A DNA stretch of 64,000 bases from Aselliscus stoliczkanus (GCA_033961575.1 CM066736.1:2699501-2763500), one strand, 5' to 3'. Numbered from the stretch's first letter, positions 12,803-26,479 are shown. A program made the numbers and translations. The notes: generated by a model not told the origin, from the letters alone.

Positions 12803-15800
12803 AGTGAAGATGCCCAACAAAAACTGATTAAACGTGGTTTGCACGATGTGAGGGTCTGTTAGTAGCAGAAACATCCAAGGCACCCCGAAGCTCATGAATC
12901 TTGACCATGGGCTTAGGGTTTATCAAATACTGGGTTCTCTGGTGCCCAGAAGGCCCTAGGAGCACTAACCGACTTGGGCCCATTCACTTGTCTCCGTCAT
13001 CTGGCATTCTTGCAGCAGACTCTGAAGGTGACTCTCATAGTAACTTCATTTTCTCCCTCTGCCCTTGGAAGTCTTGAATTATGATTTATCTAACTTCAAG
13101 GCAGCTGTAAACTTCAGTCAGAGAAAACTAGGGGTTTTGCTACAACTTAAAAAATGATTTTCAATTCCAGTGCTGAGCCCACCATTTAAACTCTATGCTT
13201 ATGGCTCAGATAACATGGATCCTGACAGTACGTGCTTTCCAGATCCAGCTACCTGCTGGTCTTTGAAGAAAATGAAGAAAGATATTTCAAATAAGACAAT
13301 CATTAGAGAACAATTGAATAAAATTCAGCTGGGCTCAAGGCACAGTTCTTGTGTCAAGGGGGTCATGGGGAAGATAGGGAACCTGGAAGAAACTTCCATT
13401 ATCACTCTCCCTGTGGACAGAAGCCATCCGTCAGTAATAAAGAGTCACTAGATCGTGCCATCCACCTACCTGAGGCCCCGGGGTCACTGCAAGGAATGTG
13501 GTTGGCCATGGGCTTTATGTGTTGTCCAGCAAGTTTTCTTGATCAAGTGTATCTTCAGGACTTGCTAAACAGAATAGAAAATAGGTGAGTCTAACATCTT
13601 CATGGAAAGCTTTAGGCTGGGGAACCAATAATGAAAACAAATTGTTCTTCCAATAGAGAGGGAACAGAACCTAGACAAATCCAAGAGCCTGGCAAGTCCA
13701 TGAGGGTAGAGACCAACTTTCACATCTGGAACATGGAGACCAGCAGCCATCAGGGGAAGCATGGCCCTGCCCACCCCAGCCACCGTTGATTGGTCCATTG
13801 GTGAACACCTGACCAAAACTGGGCCAATGAGGTGACAGACATGGGATTAAGGAATTAAGTCTCTGCCTTAGCTCTTTTCTTGAGAGGCAAAAACATATAC
13901 CCAGGAGCAGTTGATGGGCATTTTATGCCACATGGACTGAAAAACAGAAATTAGTTCTGTAGGAAGAGTAATAATGAGTCATATATGAAGAGAAAAACAG
14001 AAATAAGAGCCCCAGGGCTGGTTCCAGGCCATTCTTAAGCAGGGTGATAAATCCCCTGTCCGTACATATACTAGACAGTCTGCCATCATAGTAACAAAAA
14101 TAGTGCCCTTTGCATCTTGCGTCCGCTGGGAGGGTTGTGGCCTGAAGTCTCTACATCTGTCCCATGACCCTAAAACATTTAAGGTGTCCCACCTTAAATA
14201 CAGTTTTCTCTTATCAGTCAGGAGGAATAACCACCAGACCCTACACTCCCAGTCATACCACCTTGGCCTTGCTGCTAGATAGGCAAGATGAGCCATTATA
14301 AAGGGCTGTGAGGAAGGGTCATGGGCTCCTCTCACTTACGCTGCAAGTTTCCTGAACCCTGAGCCTGCCATAGGCCTCTCCCCCTCCCCCGCGTCCCACC
14401 AAGAAGCAAAACTCAGCTCGGGAGAGTTTGTCTAAGACATTAAAAAAATATCTGTCTATGCATAAGGAAAGGTTTTGTACCATGGGCAAGCCTGATAGAA
14501 AACTGTGCTTTTATTCCCCAACGCCTTTGGGATGGCTGTGCTCCAGCAAAGCTGCGAGAATGAGCCGTGCGCCCAGCTCCATGGAAACTCTGTCCCCCGA
14601 GCTGTCACTGGTCAGCTCCGTGTTGAACCCACCCCCTGGGGGCAGGCTCTCTGGGGTCTGCGGAGCCATCTTCCAGTGTCCAGTGCATCATTTAGACAAC
14701 GGAACGGAGGGTGACCCTCTTCTGTGTGGTAGTGATGCGCCACCCTTTCTTTCAGACCGAAGAGCACGGGGATATGTGTGTTGAGGCAGCTTCACATGGA
14801 AATTAGGTGGTTTGCTGCAGCGATGCTCTGGAGCTGTTCTGACCCGCAGCCCTAGCGCCTCTCAGGTGGTCTCCAGGCCACGCATGCATAGGACAGGCCC
14901 CCTGGGGACAATGCCATCCCTGATGCCACAGCCACGCCAGTAGGCTTATCACTCCAGGCTACGTAAGGCCAGACATACCCTCATCCGTCCCCGGCATTTC
15001 TCTTTCTAGAAAAACACAAGGAACATAGTGTTTTCTCCTTTCATTGGGCTTCATAGGGAGACAACCTCCTTCCTCTTCGAATTGCCTCAGTAGTTTGGGG
15101 AAAGCGTTTGGTTTCCCATTTTTTTCAAAGAGCTCTTAAATTGCGAAGCAACCATTTTCTGGGCTCTGTCGGCGATGGGAAGCATAAGTGTCAGCGTATG
15201 ATCACAAAAATCATTGTGAGGCCTCGTTTTGGCTTCTAAAGGCTCCCTGCCCCCGAAAATGGCCTTGTTCCTCTTCGCAAGAGAAGAGGGGTGGAAGGTT
15301 TTTCCTCTGCAGCGCTGTCAGCAGCACGCGGGTCTCTAAAATGTGCCACTGGGCCGGGGCCGTGCAGGGCCTACAGCGAGCGCAGGCCTGAGCCGGGGGT
15401 TTGAGGTCACCCTGCCCCGGCCAGGTGTGGCCAGTGATCACCATAGAGGGTCTGTTGGTGGAGGGCGGACAGGGACAGACGGGGATGGAGACGAGCAGGA
15501 AGGCAGCAGCAGCTCAGCCCATTTGTCACTTTGCCCCTCCCAGACATGCACTCCTCCGAAATCCATTTGGAAGAGGGGCCCCGGGGTCATGGCTTCGGAC
15601 ATTTGATTCAGGCTGATGCTATTATGAGACAGAAAAAAAAATCTATGCTTCCACTTCATAGGTCAGTTTACGGAGCGACTCCCTTTATCAGGAAAGCAGA
15701 CAACCCAGGAATTTACACTGCGTAAGCTTCAACCAGCTCGCTGATGCCCCGGCTAAATCTAATTTCCTCATGCACGTGTCATGCTGGAATTTAGAATTGA

Positions 15801-16609
15801 CTTTCAACGCTGACACTGAAAATGCTGAGCCGCAGAGGGTTATATAAACCCGTCGAGCAGAAGAGGGAGGTGGCATCCTACCTCAGGAAGAGTGGCGCTG
15901 CCTCCGCCTGGACAGCATGGAGCTGGCAGATGGTGGAAGCTCAGAGAAGCTGGGTGACTTCCCCAAGGAGCCCCAGCAGGGAGGCGGACGAGCTCGGGTT
16001 GAGTGAGCAGCGCAGTGTCTTTCCATCACTGCTCACTGATGGAGCCAGCAGGTATTCCGTCTTCTGTGCCAGTTGGCAGGAGACCTAGGAAATGATCTTC
16101 CTCGTCACTCGGTCTTTAGAAAGAAGAAAACGGTCCCTCTAACAACGGATCCTTGTGAAACACTAACTACGCCAGTCAGTGCCCCAGGAATTGTAGGAAA
16201 TCAATGGCCACCATCCAACTGTGGGAGATGAGCAGGTTTTCCTGTTTATTGGGTGCGATGCAGGCACCGCCCTCTCTTGCTCGGCAGACAGATGTGCTAA
16301 GATAATGGCTTACCACCTCTGCCGCTGAGCTCAGCTCACAGCGGGCCACCCTGCGCCACCAGCCTCCACCTGGCCGACTCAGTCCCAGTGTCAAAGCGTG
16401 AGCCATGGTCTGTGTCTGAATGTCAGCTGGGCGGCAGGGCAGGCTTTGGTTCTGTCTATCAGGGTCCCCCTCTTCCCCTCCCCTCCTCTCTATCTTCTCC
16501 CTTCCCCTCCCCCTCTCCCCCCTGCCCAATGTGAAGCAGATCTCTCTGCCCTCTGCTATTCCCCATGGCATTTCTCAGTCTCTGTGGTCACCTCACTAGA
16601 CTTGTCATG
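12803..16609. other. long noncoding stretch, nothing firmly recognised
   Basis: Several 60-130-codon frames on both strands carry no domain I know and no conserved splice context. A C/T-rich patch lies at about 16462-16535. The stretch 15340-15480 is GC-rich but has few CpGs. Old, diverged repeats may be present. Confidence 0.35.
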
Positions 16610-16740
16610 GTGGGTCTCCCACTTTACATCATCAGCTCCATGAGCGTGGGGCCTGCTCTATCCAGCTTAGAGCTTCGCCCATGGTACCCAGCACAGAGCC
16701 TGGACTCCATAGGTGCTGAATAAATGCTGATGGAAGAAAT
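16610..16740 (+). mobile_element. L2 3' end fragment
   Basis: Contains tccatgagcgtggggcctg, acccagcacagagcctgg and taggtgctgaataaatgctg, the typical L2 3' end order. Confidence 0.75.
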
Positions 16741-18866
16741 GAGCAAATCGCAGTCAACCCAAGAAAATGTCCTTTCCATCTCTGGACGTACCTCCAGGCA
16801 GGAGGTCAACTCACTGGTGTCTGGAAAAAAAAATAATCCCCTTGAGCACTTACTGACATGGGTGGCAGAAAGCAGGCCTGCCTTTGCCTCCCCACGATCT
16901 GCCCGCCCCTCTGCTAACAGCGCGCAGTTTGATGAGGCAGCGGACCGATGGCCAGGATCTCAGGAAACGTGGCCCCTTCTGCAGCCCACAAACCAGCCAT
17001 AGTCGGTGACCTCAGTTCTCTAGGGCAGTGATCTGCCCAAAGGTAGGCTCCGCTCTGGCCAATGCAATACAGGAGAAGTGATACAGGCTGCTCTTACCTT
17101 CCTGAAAGAAAATACAACAATAATAGTAATAATAACAACAGGGGCGTAATTAGATTGTGATCACTCTGTACTAGCTAGTATTTAACCCCTGCCTGTGTAA
17201 TAGTTAAGCCAAAACTGGAAGAGGAGAAGCCCTTTACTCTTCTCTTCACCTCCCCCACCCCCACTGGCACATAGATGTGATGCCTGGGGTACAGCAGCCG
17301 TCTTGGCATCACGAGGCAATGAGGAAAAGACCAAGAGAATTTCAAAGACGCTGACTCTGATATCATAGAACCCCTGAGCCCGGCAGAAACTGCTCTGTGC
17401 TTCCAGATCTCTTGCCCTGGAGGCAAAGAAATTCCTGTTTGTTTTGGCTGCTCTGTTTCAGCTACCCTGTTACTCAACAGACAAAAGCATTTCTAATTGA
17501 CACAGGCTGACTAGAGATAAGGATGAAAAATAACAGCAGCCATCGCAGCCAATGGCTTCACAAGCCAGGACAGGAAGGCTAATCAAAAAGACCAGCGGGA
17601 CACTAGCACTCTGTGAGAAGGGTGGGGGGAAATACACGGGAGAGAGAAGGTAACGGGAAAATTAATTGGGCAGAAAATTTCATTCTGAGAGGCTGTCTGT
17701 TGGAAAGGAGGGCGGAGGATACATTACTGGGAGACTCGGGGCTCACTGATGTAGTACAAACACCGAAAGGTCCGGCTTCTTCCTGGGAAGTTCCGGTGGG
17801 CTGCCCCCTACTTACAGGAAGTATATTCTCCTCCTGCAAACCCAGGGGCACTTTTGACAGCAGAAAACAACAGCAGGTTGCTGTCCCATGAGTGACTTTA
17901 AATCTTCCCAGTGCTTAGAGTTCCCTGGCATCTTATCTTATGGCTGCATCCTCCCCCTCCTTATTTCTCCCCCAGAACGTGTCCGTGCTATACCAAATCT
18001 TAAAGAACTAGGCGTGGGAAGAGAGGGCCCTTTCTACTTTAAAAGTGATCACTTTAATCAATCTTGATGGACCTCACAGCTTGAATTACAATTCACACAC
18101 TGACTCTTTGCTCTTTGCTGTCATTTCTGCTGCTTACTTCTTCAAAGGCCTGTGCTAACTGCTTTCCCCTCCCCCAAATTTTAAAGGAAACAATTTCCAC
18201 AATAAAGGTGCGCTTGACTCCTAATCTTAGCAATCAGAGTCTCGAGACCCAGCAGGTAGATGTGACCTGGGCTGCCCTTTGAATGTCCCTCTCGCCTTCG
18301 AACAAAATGCAACTGCACTGGCTTTTCTAAGTCACACATTCAGGTGTCTGGGTAGTTGAAGGTCAGGTACATTGAAAAAGAAAGGACGTGTGTTTCAGGT
18401 GGTAACACAGGTTCCCGCTCCCTGATCAGAGCAGGAATGGCTGTGCAAGCGAGAACACAGCAGCCGTAGACTCACCCTGTCCCTCCCTTGTGAAAGGGGC
18501 ACCTGCCCAGGGTTGCGGGGTGTCTGTGCAGCATCCCCACGAGTTTCATCACTGAGACTCTGAGGATGGCTGACAGGAGACACAGGGGGAGCAGGGGAGC
18601 TATGACCTCAGACCTGCAGGAGACACAGGGATTACTTGCCCACCATTGCCCGAACGCCATCACCCGCAGTCACACATTTGCCTATGACCATGTCATCTTC
18701 AGAATAATATTTGTTTGGTATTTTTCTTTAAACCAACTCAGTCCTAACCTCACAAGCTGACAGCTTATCATCAGCAGTGAGAGCTAAGAAATCCTAAGTC
18801 TAATGCACTAGCTTTGCTTTATTTTCTAATACATTTAAATTGTAGGAATGTACACATGTATACTAT
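16741..18866. other. noncoding, nothing firmly recognised
   Basis: A short (AAT)-rich run lies at about 17117-17142. No exon or clear transposon otherwise. Confidence 0.35.
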
Positions 18867-18920
18867 AGACAGACAGATAGGTGGATGGATGGATAGATAG
18901 GTAGATAGATGATAGAAGAT

Positions 18921-18966
<46 letters not shown>
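18867..18966. repeat. (GATA)n and related tetranucleotide microsatellite
   Basis: Starts as agac, gata and ggat units and becomes pure gata from about 18920 to 18964, read directly. Confidence 0.95.
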
Positions 18967-19780
18967 GACATTCACACACAAGCACATATATGCACATCCC
19001 CACCTGCATATATGTGACAAGCGTGTTACACTTTGACAAACCCAAATATTACTGAAATGACTCATTTTCATCAGGACGCTATGAGGCCCAGAGAGAAGAT
19101 AGGAGTTATTTAGCTAAGACAACGGCGGGTCAGAACCAGAGCCCAAGACTGCCGGTCCTCGGCCCACCCATCTTTTCTGATTGGAATCAGAATGGCCTGG
19201 CTTGACACCTGGGGCTGCAGCAACTAAGACGTGAACGGCGCCCCCTGCGCTGCGTGGGCGCATTTGGGCAGTGCACAGTCTGCAGCATCGTACTGACACG
19301 CGGGGTGTGTTCCGGCAAACCCTGGGAGGGGTCCCTCGGGCTGCAGCGCGGTGCCCTCCTACGGAGGCACTTCCTACAGGATGACGCCGTGCCCCAGCCA
19401 GCCTGAACCCCAGCGTGCCCTTTCCTGACCTTCATGCAATGGAAACCCCACCATGACCTTTGCAACACCCAGATAAATGCCAGATGCTAGGACGATAGGG
19501 GATTGAAAATAAAGAGGTGTACGGAGAAGGAAACGGCAAACCCACTGAAGTCTAAGTTAACTCACATCCTGTGAGTACGCTGTTGTCCAAATGTGGTCAC
19601 AACCCAGACCTTGCAAAGGCCGGGGCCAGCGCCTCAGTGGGCGGGGGGCAGGAAGGAGGGGGACAGCCTTCTGCAGGGTCTCGGGCACAGGGGAGGGAGA
19701 GTAAGGCGATGGGGTTCGCGGGGTTTTCATTTTGCCCTTCCGTGATGGGGCAGGGACAGCTCATAATTCTGGGTGATTCA
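18967..19780. other. noncoding, nothing recognised
   Basis: The GC-richer segment near 19200-19400 yields short frames on the minus strand without known domains. Confidence 0.4.
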
Positions 19781-20005
19781 GTGGCACTCATTCTAGACTG
19801 GAATTGCCAACCAGGGGTGACTGTGTCAGCCAGGGCACACTGGCAATGTCTGCAGATCATTTGGTTGTCACAACTTGGGCTGAGGAGACCGGCATCTAGT
19901 AGGTACAGGCCAGGGACGCTGCTAAATGTCCATAACTCACAGGACAGCCCCTCGGCAGAGCGGTCCAGCACAAGTGTCAATCATGCTGTAAGGTTGACAA
20001 ACCCC
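19781..20005 (+). mobile_element. MER5A-type hAT (Charlie) fragment
   Basis: Non-autonomous hAT DNA transposon relic: actggcaatgtctgcagatc, tttggttgtcacaacttggg, ggcatctagtaggtacaggc, then gggacgctgctaaatgtcc and caggacagcccctc, in the MER5A order. Confidence 0.85.
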
Positions 20006-20768
20006 AAGGTCAAGATGACAGCTCAGAATTTTACTTGTCTGTAAATACAGCAAAGGAAGAGACAGCGCCCCGGAGCCAATCACCAAAATGTCAGAGGAGC
20101 TGCCCTGTAGGGACGCCCTTTCTCCCCGGGATCGCAGTGGGAAACCCATGGCTCTTGTTATCATCAGCTGCATTCAGCCTCCTGGAGGAGACAGCGGCTG
20201 CTACAGGGCAATGATATTATCTACTGTTATTATCATCCACTTCCCTCTTTTCTATCTGAGGAGAAAATTGCATAGATTATTTCATCAGATGATGTTTTAA
20301 ATGAATTTTGGTGTTTCTATATAAGATAATGTGACAGAATCTATTATGGAGAGGAAACTGAGAGAAAAATATGACAGGTTATTTCTTCTTCAAGAAGGAC
20401 GAACGCTGGGGAGAGGCCCCAAGAGGAATATTTTGCGCTCCTGAGGCGAGCAGGTCAAGGCAGAGATCCCAGTGTCACTGAATTGGGGCCGCCAACTGCT
20501 GAGTCACCTGTGGGCGGGCTGGGCTGCCGAGGCCCACGGTGCTGTGAGCGCTGCCTGCGGTGCCTGGTCCTTGCGAACATTCCCTTTCACGGTGTCCTAC
20601 ATCCGCTTTAAATTCTCACGCATAATGAGTGGGCCTTGGAGATTTTAAACTGGCCCTGGTTTTTATTTAAAACCATTAGCTCATAAATAATTATAAGTCT
20701 ATGCAATAGATTCCTCCCTCTATCTTGCTCTACTCAACTGATGGTGATTTCATCTCTCCAGAATCTCA
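20006..20768. other. noncoding, nothing firmly recognised
   Basis: Part of 20190-20290 may be a worn MIR. No exon seen. Confidence 0.35.
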
Positions 20769-21661
20769 GGCAGAGAGAGGGAGACAGAGAGAGTGAGAGA
20801 AGAGAGGGAGGGAGGGAGGAAGGGAGGGAGGGAGGGGGAGGGAGGAAGGGAGGGGCAGAGAAGAGAGAGAGAGAGAGAAGGGGAGGGAAGTGGAGGAGAT
20901 AGAAGGGGAGGGAGGGGAGGGGAGGGAGGGAGGGGAGGAGGGAGGGAGGGAGGAGGGGAGGGAGGAGGAGGGAGGGGAGGGAGGGAGGGGAGGGAGGGAG
21001 GGAGGGGAGGGAGGAGGAGATAGAAGGGGAGGGAGGGGAGGGAGGGAGGGGAGGAGGGAGGGAGGAGGGAGGAGATAGAAGGGGAGGAGGGAGGAGGAGG
21101 AGATAGAAGGGGAGGAGGAGGGAGGGAGGGAGGGAGGGGAGGAGGGAGGGAGGAGGGAGGGAGGGAGGGGAGGGAGGGAGGGAGGAGGGAGGGAGGGGAG
21201 GGAGGAGGAGGAGGGGAGGGGAGGGAGGAGGGGAGGGAGGAGGGAGGGGAGGGAGGGAGGGAGGGAGGGGAGGGGAGGAGATAGAAGGAGGGAGGAGGGA
21301 GGGGAGGAGGGGGAGGGGAGGAGGGAGGGAGGAGGAGGGGAGGGAGGAGGGAGAGAGGAAGGGGAGGGAGGGGAGGGAGGGAGGGAGGGAGGGGAGGGAG
21401 GGAGGGAGGGGAGGAGGAGGGAGGAGGGGAGGAGGAGGAGGGGAGGGAGGAGGGGAGGGGAGGGAGGGAGGGGAGGGAGGGAGGGGAGGGAGGGAGGAGG
21501 GGAGGCAGGGGAGAGGAGGGGAGGGAGGTGAGGGGAGGGAGGGGAGGAGAGGACATAGAAGGGGAGGGGAGGGGAGGGGAGGAGAGGAGATAGAAGGGGA
21601 GGGGAGGGGAGGGAGGGGAAGGAGGGGAGGGGAGGGGAGGGGAGGGAGGGGAGAAAAAGAA
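20769..21661 (+). repeat. 890-bp polypurine (GGGA/GGA)n tract with G4 and triplex potential
   Basis: The plus strand is almost purely G and A, as GGGA, GGA and GGGGA units, with few pyrimidines. A larger pattern with gatagaagggg recurs (near 20897, 21018, 21071, 21101, 21278, 21586, and a variant near 21553), so the tract has a higher-order structure. Four or more G-runs of three or longer occur repeatedly within 20 bases, the textbook intramolecular G-quadruplex pattern. The mirror symmetry is compatible with H-DNA. The minus strand is open in all three frames for about 300 codons (Pro, Ser, Leu), which is compositional and not coding. Confidence 0.97.
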
Positions 21662-21724
21662 ACACACTGGCACGTGCATCTGGAAGCAAACCTTGTGGGC
21701 TCCACCTTCAAATACTGAAAACCT

Positions 21725-22110
21725 GAGCCCTTCCCGTTACGTCCATTGCCAGGTCCCTGGTCCAGGCCACCGCCACCATCTATTGCCTGGATGCCCCAAC
21801 AGCCTCCTAACTGGTCCCTTCATTTTTCCCTTGCTCCTCTTTGGTCTGTCCCCAAGACCGCACCCAGAGTGAGCCTATAAACATGTGTAGCAGGAGAAGC
21901 CCCTTCTCTGCCCAAATTCTGCACCGGCTTCCTCATTCCTGCAAAGACACAGCCCCTGTCCCTCAAGGTGGGAAGACCCACCGTGCTCCCCTCACTCCAC
22001 CTGGCACGGTCCTGCCTCTGGGCCTTTGCAGCTCTTTCTACCTGAGTCCCCAGGTAGCCCCCTGACTCATTCACCATCTACTTCCATCTTTACTCAAATG
22101 GAAAGAATTT
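21725..22110 (+). mobile_element. L2 fragment (3' coding end and UTR)
   Basis: Contains acagcctcctaactggtccc, ctgcaccggcttcctcattc and gggcctttgcagctctttc in the order known from L2. No intact reverse-transcriptase frame. Confidence 0.75.
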
Positions 22111-22134
22111 CCAATTTCTAGAGGGCATTTTTCT

Positions 22135-22135
<1 letters not shown>

Positions 22136-22198
<63 letters not shown>
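22136..22198. repeat. (CT)n microsatellite
   Basis: About 30 uninterrupted CT units. Confidence 0.97.
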
Positions 22199-22200
<2 letters not shown>

Positions 22201-22239
22201 ATTGCAAGCTTTCCTTTTACCCCTGTACCTACCATGCAT

Positions 22240-22990
22240 CAAGCACTATTTTAAAGAATTGTGGCATCTATGATATAAAATAGTATGGACATAGTTTAGC
22301 TATATAATATTTTGTAAGTTTTGACCTACATAAAACCTGGAAAACCATGACTAAAATCAAAATAACAATTTAAAAAATTTACTTGGGTCATTTGGTCATC
22401 CCTCCATCCCACCCCTCCCTGGGGCCCCTAAACCCATTCGCACCCCTCCGCTGGTCTCATTTCTGACCTCATAGATTTGTTTCCACTTTCTATAATTTCA
22501 TGAAAATGGAATCGTGCATTTTCTGCATGGCTGTATTCATGCATCATAGTTCCTTTCAGATCTACCAACACAAGAGCATGCGTCAATAGTAAACTTCTTT
22601 TGATCGCTTGGTTGTATTTCCTTATATAGACATTTGTGTCATTGATTGCCAGCTTTGGGCCAGCACAGATATAGCTCTGTGAACTCATGAACAAGTCTTT
22701 GCGTGGACGGACAATTTCACTTCTCTTTGGTGTTTACCTGGACATAGAAAGGCTGGGTCATAGGGAAGGCGTTTGTGTAACTCTTTTTCTAAAAAGCAGC
22801 CACACTGTTTTCCCAAGGGACTGTACCATTTGCCTCCCCGCCCCCAGGAGAAAGTTCTACTCCGCCCACATCCTCACCAGTACCTGGGATGGTCAACACC
22901 CTTTTAAATTTTAGCCATTCTAATGGGCGTGGACCAGCGTCTCCTTGCAGTTTTCATTTCCCTTTCCTGTCTTTTGACGCGCTTTTCATG
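22240..22990 (-). mobile_element. old L1 3' fragment
   Basis: Antisense L1 text: atttcatgaaaatggaatcg, tccttatatagacatttgtg, ggctgggtcatagggaagg, then ccattctaatgggcgtgga. Diverged and non-coding. Confidence 0.7.
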
Positions 22991-23904
22991 CATCCACTTG
23001 CTGCCCGTCCGCGTCGCTCGGGGAGATGTTTGTTACCCGAGTCACAAACCGTGTCCTTGGAACCGGAACTCCCATCAAAAGGCCTGAGCAATAGGCTGCT
23101 GCCTGGGCGCAGCGCTGGAGAGAGTGGCAGGAAAACGGGAACGGGCCTTCGGGTGAGACAGGCTGGTGCTTCTGTCCACATGACTCCCTCATTGTTAGTC
23201 CGCCTGCCCCTGACGAGGGGCGGGTGTCCTGCCTGTGATGATGACCTCTGATGGCAGTGACACTAAAAGCAGCAAAGGCCTCCTAACACAGGTCACTCTC
23301 CTCGCCCTGGAAGGTGCATGTGCAGCTCGCCACGGGCTGAGCGGTGACCAGAACACCCTCTCTGATCCTTGCGGACAGCAAGATAATGGATGGCCTTGGA
23401 CCCAGAAGATACCATTGACTACATGGCCTGCACCCAACCGGGCACAGCCTGTGAACGCTCAGCCTTTGAGTGACACCTGTTGGAGGCAGGGATGGGCATT
23501 CTGATGTCCAGGAGAGGCCCGTGGGGGTGTGGTGTCATGGAGAAGTGGGCCTCAGTGTCCCTATCTGTAAAATGGGGCAACAGGAGCGCCTGCTCCTGAG
23601 GTGAGGGACGTCCGCTATGACCACTGGAGGGCATTGTCCTGTCTGCATGGGGCTCCTGACTTTCTGTTGGCTGCTTTCTGGGGACAATGTGGACCCGCTT
23701 TTGCCAGATTTTCATTTTTTCTCCCCAAGATAAGACTTCAAGTAAAATTCATAAATTCAGATATTTAATATACAAAAAAGTAAAAATATTTTGAAGGCCA
23801 AAACATTTTGTTTGTCCAGCCTACAGACTGCAATTACCCATGTCAGGTGGAAAGAAGCAAGTGTGCAATATTAATCCCCTAGCCATAACCACAATTCCTG
23901 CCAC
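22991..23904. other. noncoding with a short MIR core
   Basis: Near 23545-23600, gggcctcagtgtccctatct followed by gtaaaatggggc is a MIR core on the plus strand. The rest is unrecognised and GC-rich in part. Confidence 0.45.
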
Positions 23905-24095
23905 TATCGCTGTATTGCTTATCAAGCATTTGCTAAATACAGGGCGCTCTGCTCACCACTCCCTCTGTGTGCTCCCAACAGAACCACCTCCGCGTGGCAG
24001 GTGGGGAAATAGAGGCTCAGAGAGGTTCAGAGATTTGGCCAAGGTCACTCAGCCAGGAAGTGACAAAGCGAGGATTTAGACCTCCGTCTGCCATC
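23905..24095 (-). mobile_element. MIR SINE
   Basis: Contains agaggctcagagaggttcag, ggccaaggtcactcagccag and gaagtgacaaagcgaggatt. This is the conserved MIR order, read in antisense to the tRNA-derived head. Confidence 0.8.
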
Positions 24096-24552
24096 CTAGG
24101 AGTGTCTGTATGCACGCTACTCTAGTCTTTGGCTCTGTTTCTGGCATATCTACTCTTCCACCTCCCCTGCTTGGAGACAGGTGATGGCCAAACTAACGCT
24201 GGACCAGGTGTCTCCACTCAGGGCCCCCCGGCAGGAGGCTGTGCTTTCCACCTGGGCCTCCGTCTGCGGACACAGCCAGCCATGCAGTGGGGCCAGGCCC
24301 GAGGCAGCTCACGCTGGCTGCCGCTGAGGCTGCCGCTTCCCTGCAGAGGCGCCATGGGGAGTGTGTGCAGCTACGTGCTGAGAGACCCCATCCAGTTTCA
24401 ACGCTGCAGTTGGCTCAAAATGTTCCCAGTGACAGTGAGGCCACACTTATCCATCTTTGCCAGCCTTCCTGGTAGGTACTAACCCCATGAGGGTTCACTC
24501 AACCTACTGGGGGCTACTCGGTGTTCTGAGAATCAAGGACTGTGTATAATTC

Positions 24553-24554
<2 letters not shown>
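24096..24554. other. noncoding, nothing recognised
   Basis: No exon or repeat recognised. A 117-codon plus frame at 24129-24482 has no known domain. Confidence 0.4.

Positions 24555-24594
<40 letters not shown>
24555..24594. repeat. (GT)n microsatellite
   Basis: About 20 GT units. Confidence 0.97.
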
Positions 24595-24595
<1 letters not shown>

Positions 24596-26479
24596 TGATA
24601 ATTGGACTCAAGGTCATGGACCAGAAGGGGTGGAAATAATGGCTGGTCCATTTGCGCCCTGGGCAGCCGCAGGCCTGAGTGGTTTTTTTCCATGACGGTG
24701 CCCAATTCTGGGGCCATTTCAGTGGCAGGATGCCCGCCTAGGAGGCTTGGAAAGCCACTGGCCAAGAATAAGGCATTTGGGCTCATCACAGAGGCGGTGG
24801 GGGCAGAGTGGACCTCGGTTCTGGAGGCGCCCAGGTTCAGGTCATGTTTCGGTCACTGTGTTGTCGGAAAAGAAAAATCTTTGTTGGGTCTGTTGATTTG
24901 TTTGTTTCGAAGGATGTATCCTATTCTCATGTTGCCATTTCCTGGGATTCTTTCCCTCATCTCAAACCATTTAATAGATAATGTATGCAGAAAATAAGAG
25001 AAGTAATCCAAGAGTACTAAAGAGAAAGCGTAGCAGAAACAGATCAGCCTCACGCTGGTAATGCATCATTTCTGATGCTATGTGTTAATAATGGATTCTC
25101 ATTAAATTGTTATTCTTTCCACATCGTGGGTTTATTTGTGAATGTGCATATCACCCCTCTCTGTGGCAGCCCAGCATAGCCTCCTGGCAGAGCTGTACAT
25201 AGATTTGTGGGACCCTGTTCTGGGCACCATGGGCCTTCCTTCCTCGGCAGGCAGCGCGATGACAGACTCAGGGTCACCCTGGTATGGAACCAGCAGGTCT
25301 CAAGGGCAGCCATACAGACAGACCCAGGGCAGCCCACCTCCCTGCTTGAGCAGGCTGCATTGTAAAGCTGCCTCTTACGGTAGTTTTCAACTGCCCGAAA
25401 GTGAGCCCAGATGGGAGCTCAGATTGGATGTAGAATCGCGGGGTGGCTGCAGGGCTCTCAGAAAGTCAGACCATGCTCTGTGCCGAGTTCTCCCACGGCC
25501 GGGCAGCTCATCGTGTCCAGTGGCGGCTTCCCTCTGCAAGCCATCCTCCCGAGAGAGAGACCAGACCTCACCACTACCATCCATGAAGGAGTGGCCTCAT
25601 CAGCCAAGGATAAATGTTTCCCAGAGGAAAGGATGGTTCTGGGGAGACCAGGAAAGGCGGCCACGTAGGCTCTGAGGTCCATAGCTCCCCTTTGCTGGGG
25701 CTTTTAAGCTCCCAGTTAAAAACCATATAACTTCTGTTATTTCATCTTGACTACTTACTTCCCTGAAGGGTATCAGTCTGTTAAGCACGCTCTTTGATTG
25801 GGGGGTAAAATCCTGGGTAGATCGCATCAACCAAAAATGTCTGTACCGATGCATTCCTCGTTACCTTAATGTGGCACAGACACTCTCATTAGCCCGCAGT
25901 GAGGTCTGCATTTCCTCCCCTTGATCGAGGGCAGACACGTGGCCTTGGCAGAAGGTACACTGCGTGTGACCTTTGAGGCCCCATTATGAAAGACCCACTC
26001 CATCTATCAAAGGAGGAAAAGTTTGAAATCCATCAGTGTTCCTTTGGATCTCTGGTCTCCTGTTAAATATAAGTAAAAATATATTTCACACATTTTAATC
26101 AGAAATGGCATGCAGAGTACCAGTGCATTTTTATAACATGTGATTCACACTTGTTTGATGATCCATTTATACCCAACCTGTAGCATGAGGACTGAAATGA
26201 CAGCCCTCTGATATGAACTATGCGAAGGGTAGGATCGTATGATTTGAGGTGAGTTTTTTGATTTCAAGTGTCTATGCTGTTTGACTTTTCTATAATAAGC
26301 ATCTTTTAAAATAAAAACTGAAGTCTACCAGAACACAGAGACACCCATCAATCCATGGGGGTGACAGGGGTGCTGGCTGATGGACGCGGATGTACCCTTA
26401 TGGCTGGTGGCTGTTCTGATGGGGTGGTGCCCATGGCATTTTCCTCTTAAATCTTTGAATTTTATTTCTTCTTGTAAAT

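Noticed and set aside
20734..21711. Three overlapping minus frames of over 300 codons, rich in Pro, Ser and Leu
   Set aside because: All three frames are open because the tract is polypurine. There is no domain, and codon use is a pure reading of GGA units.
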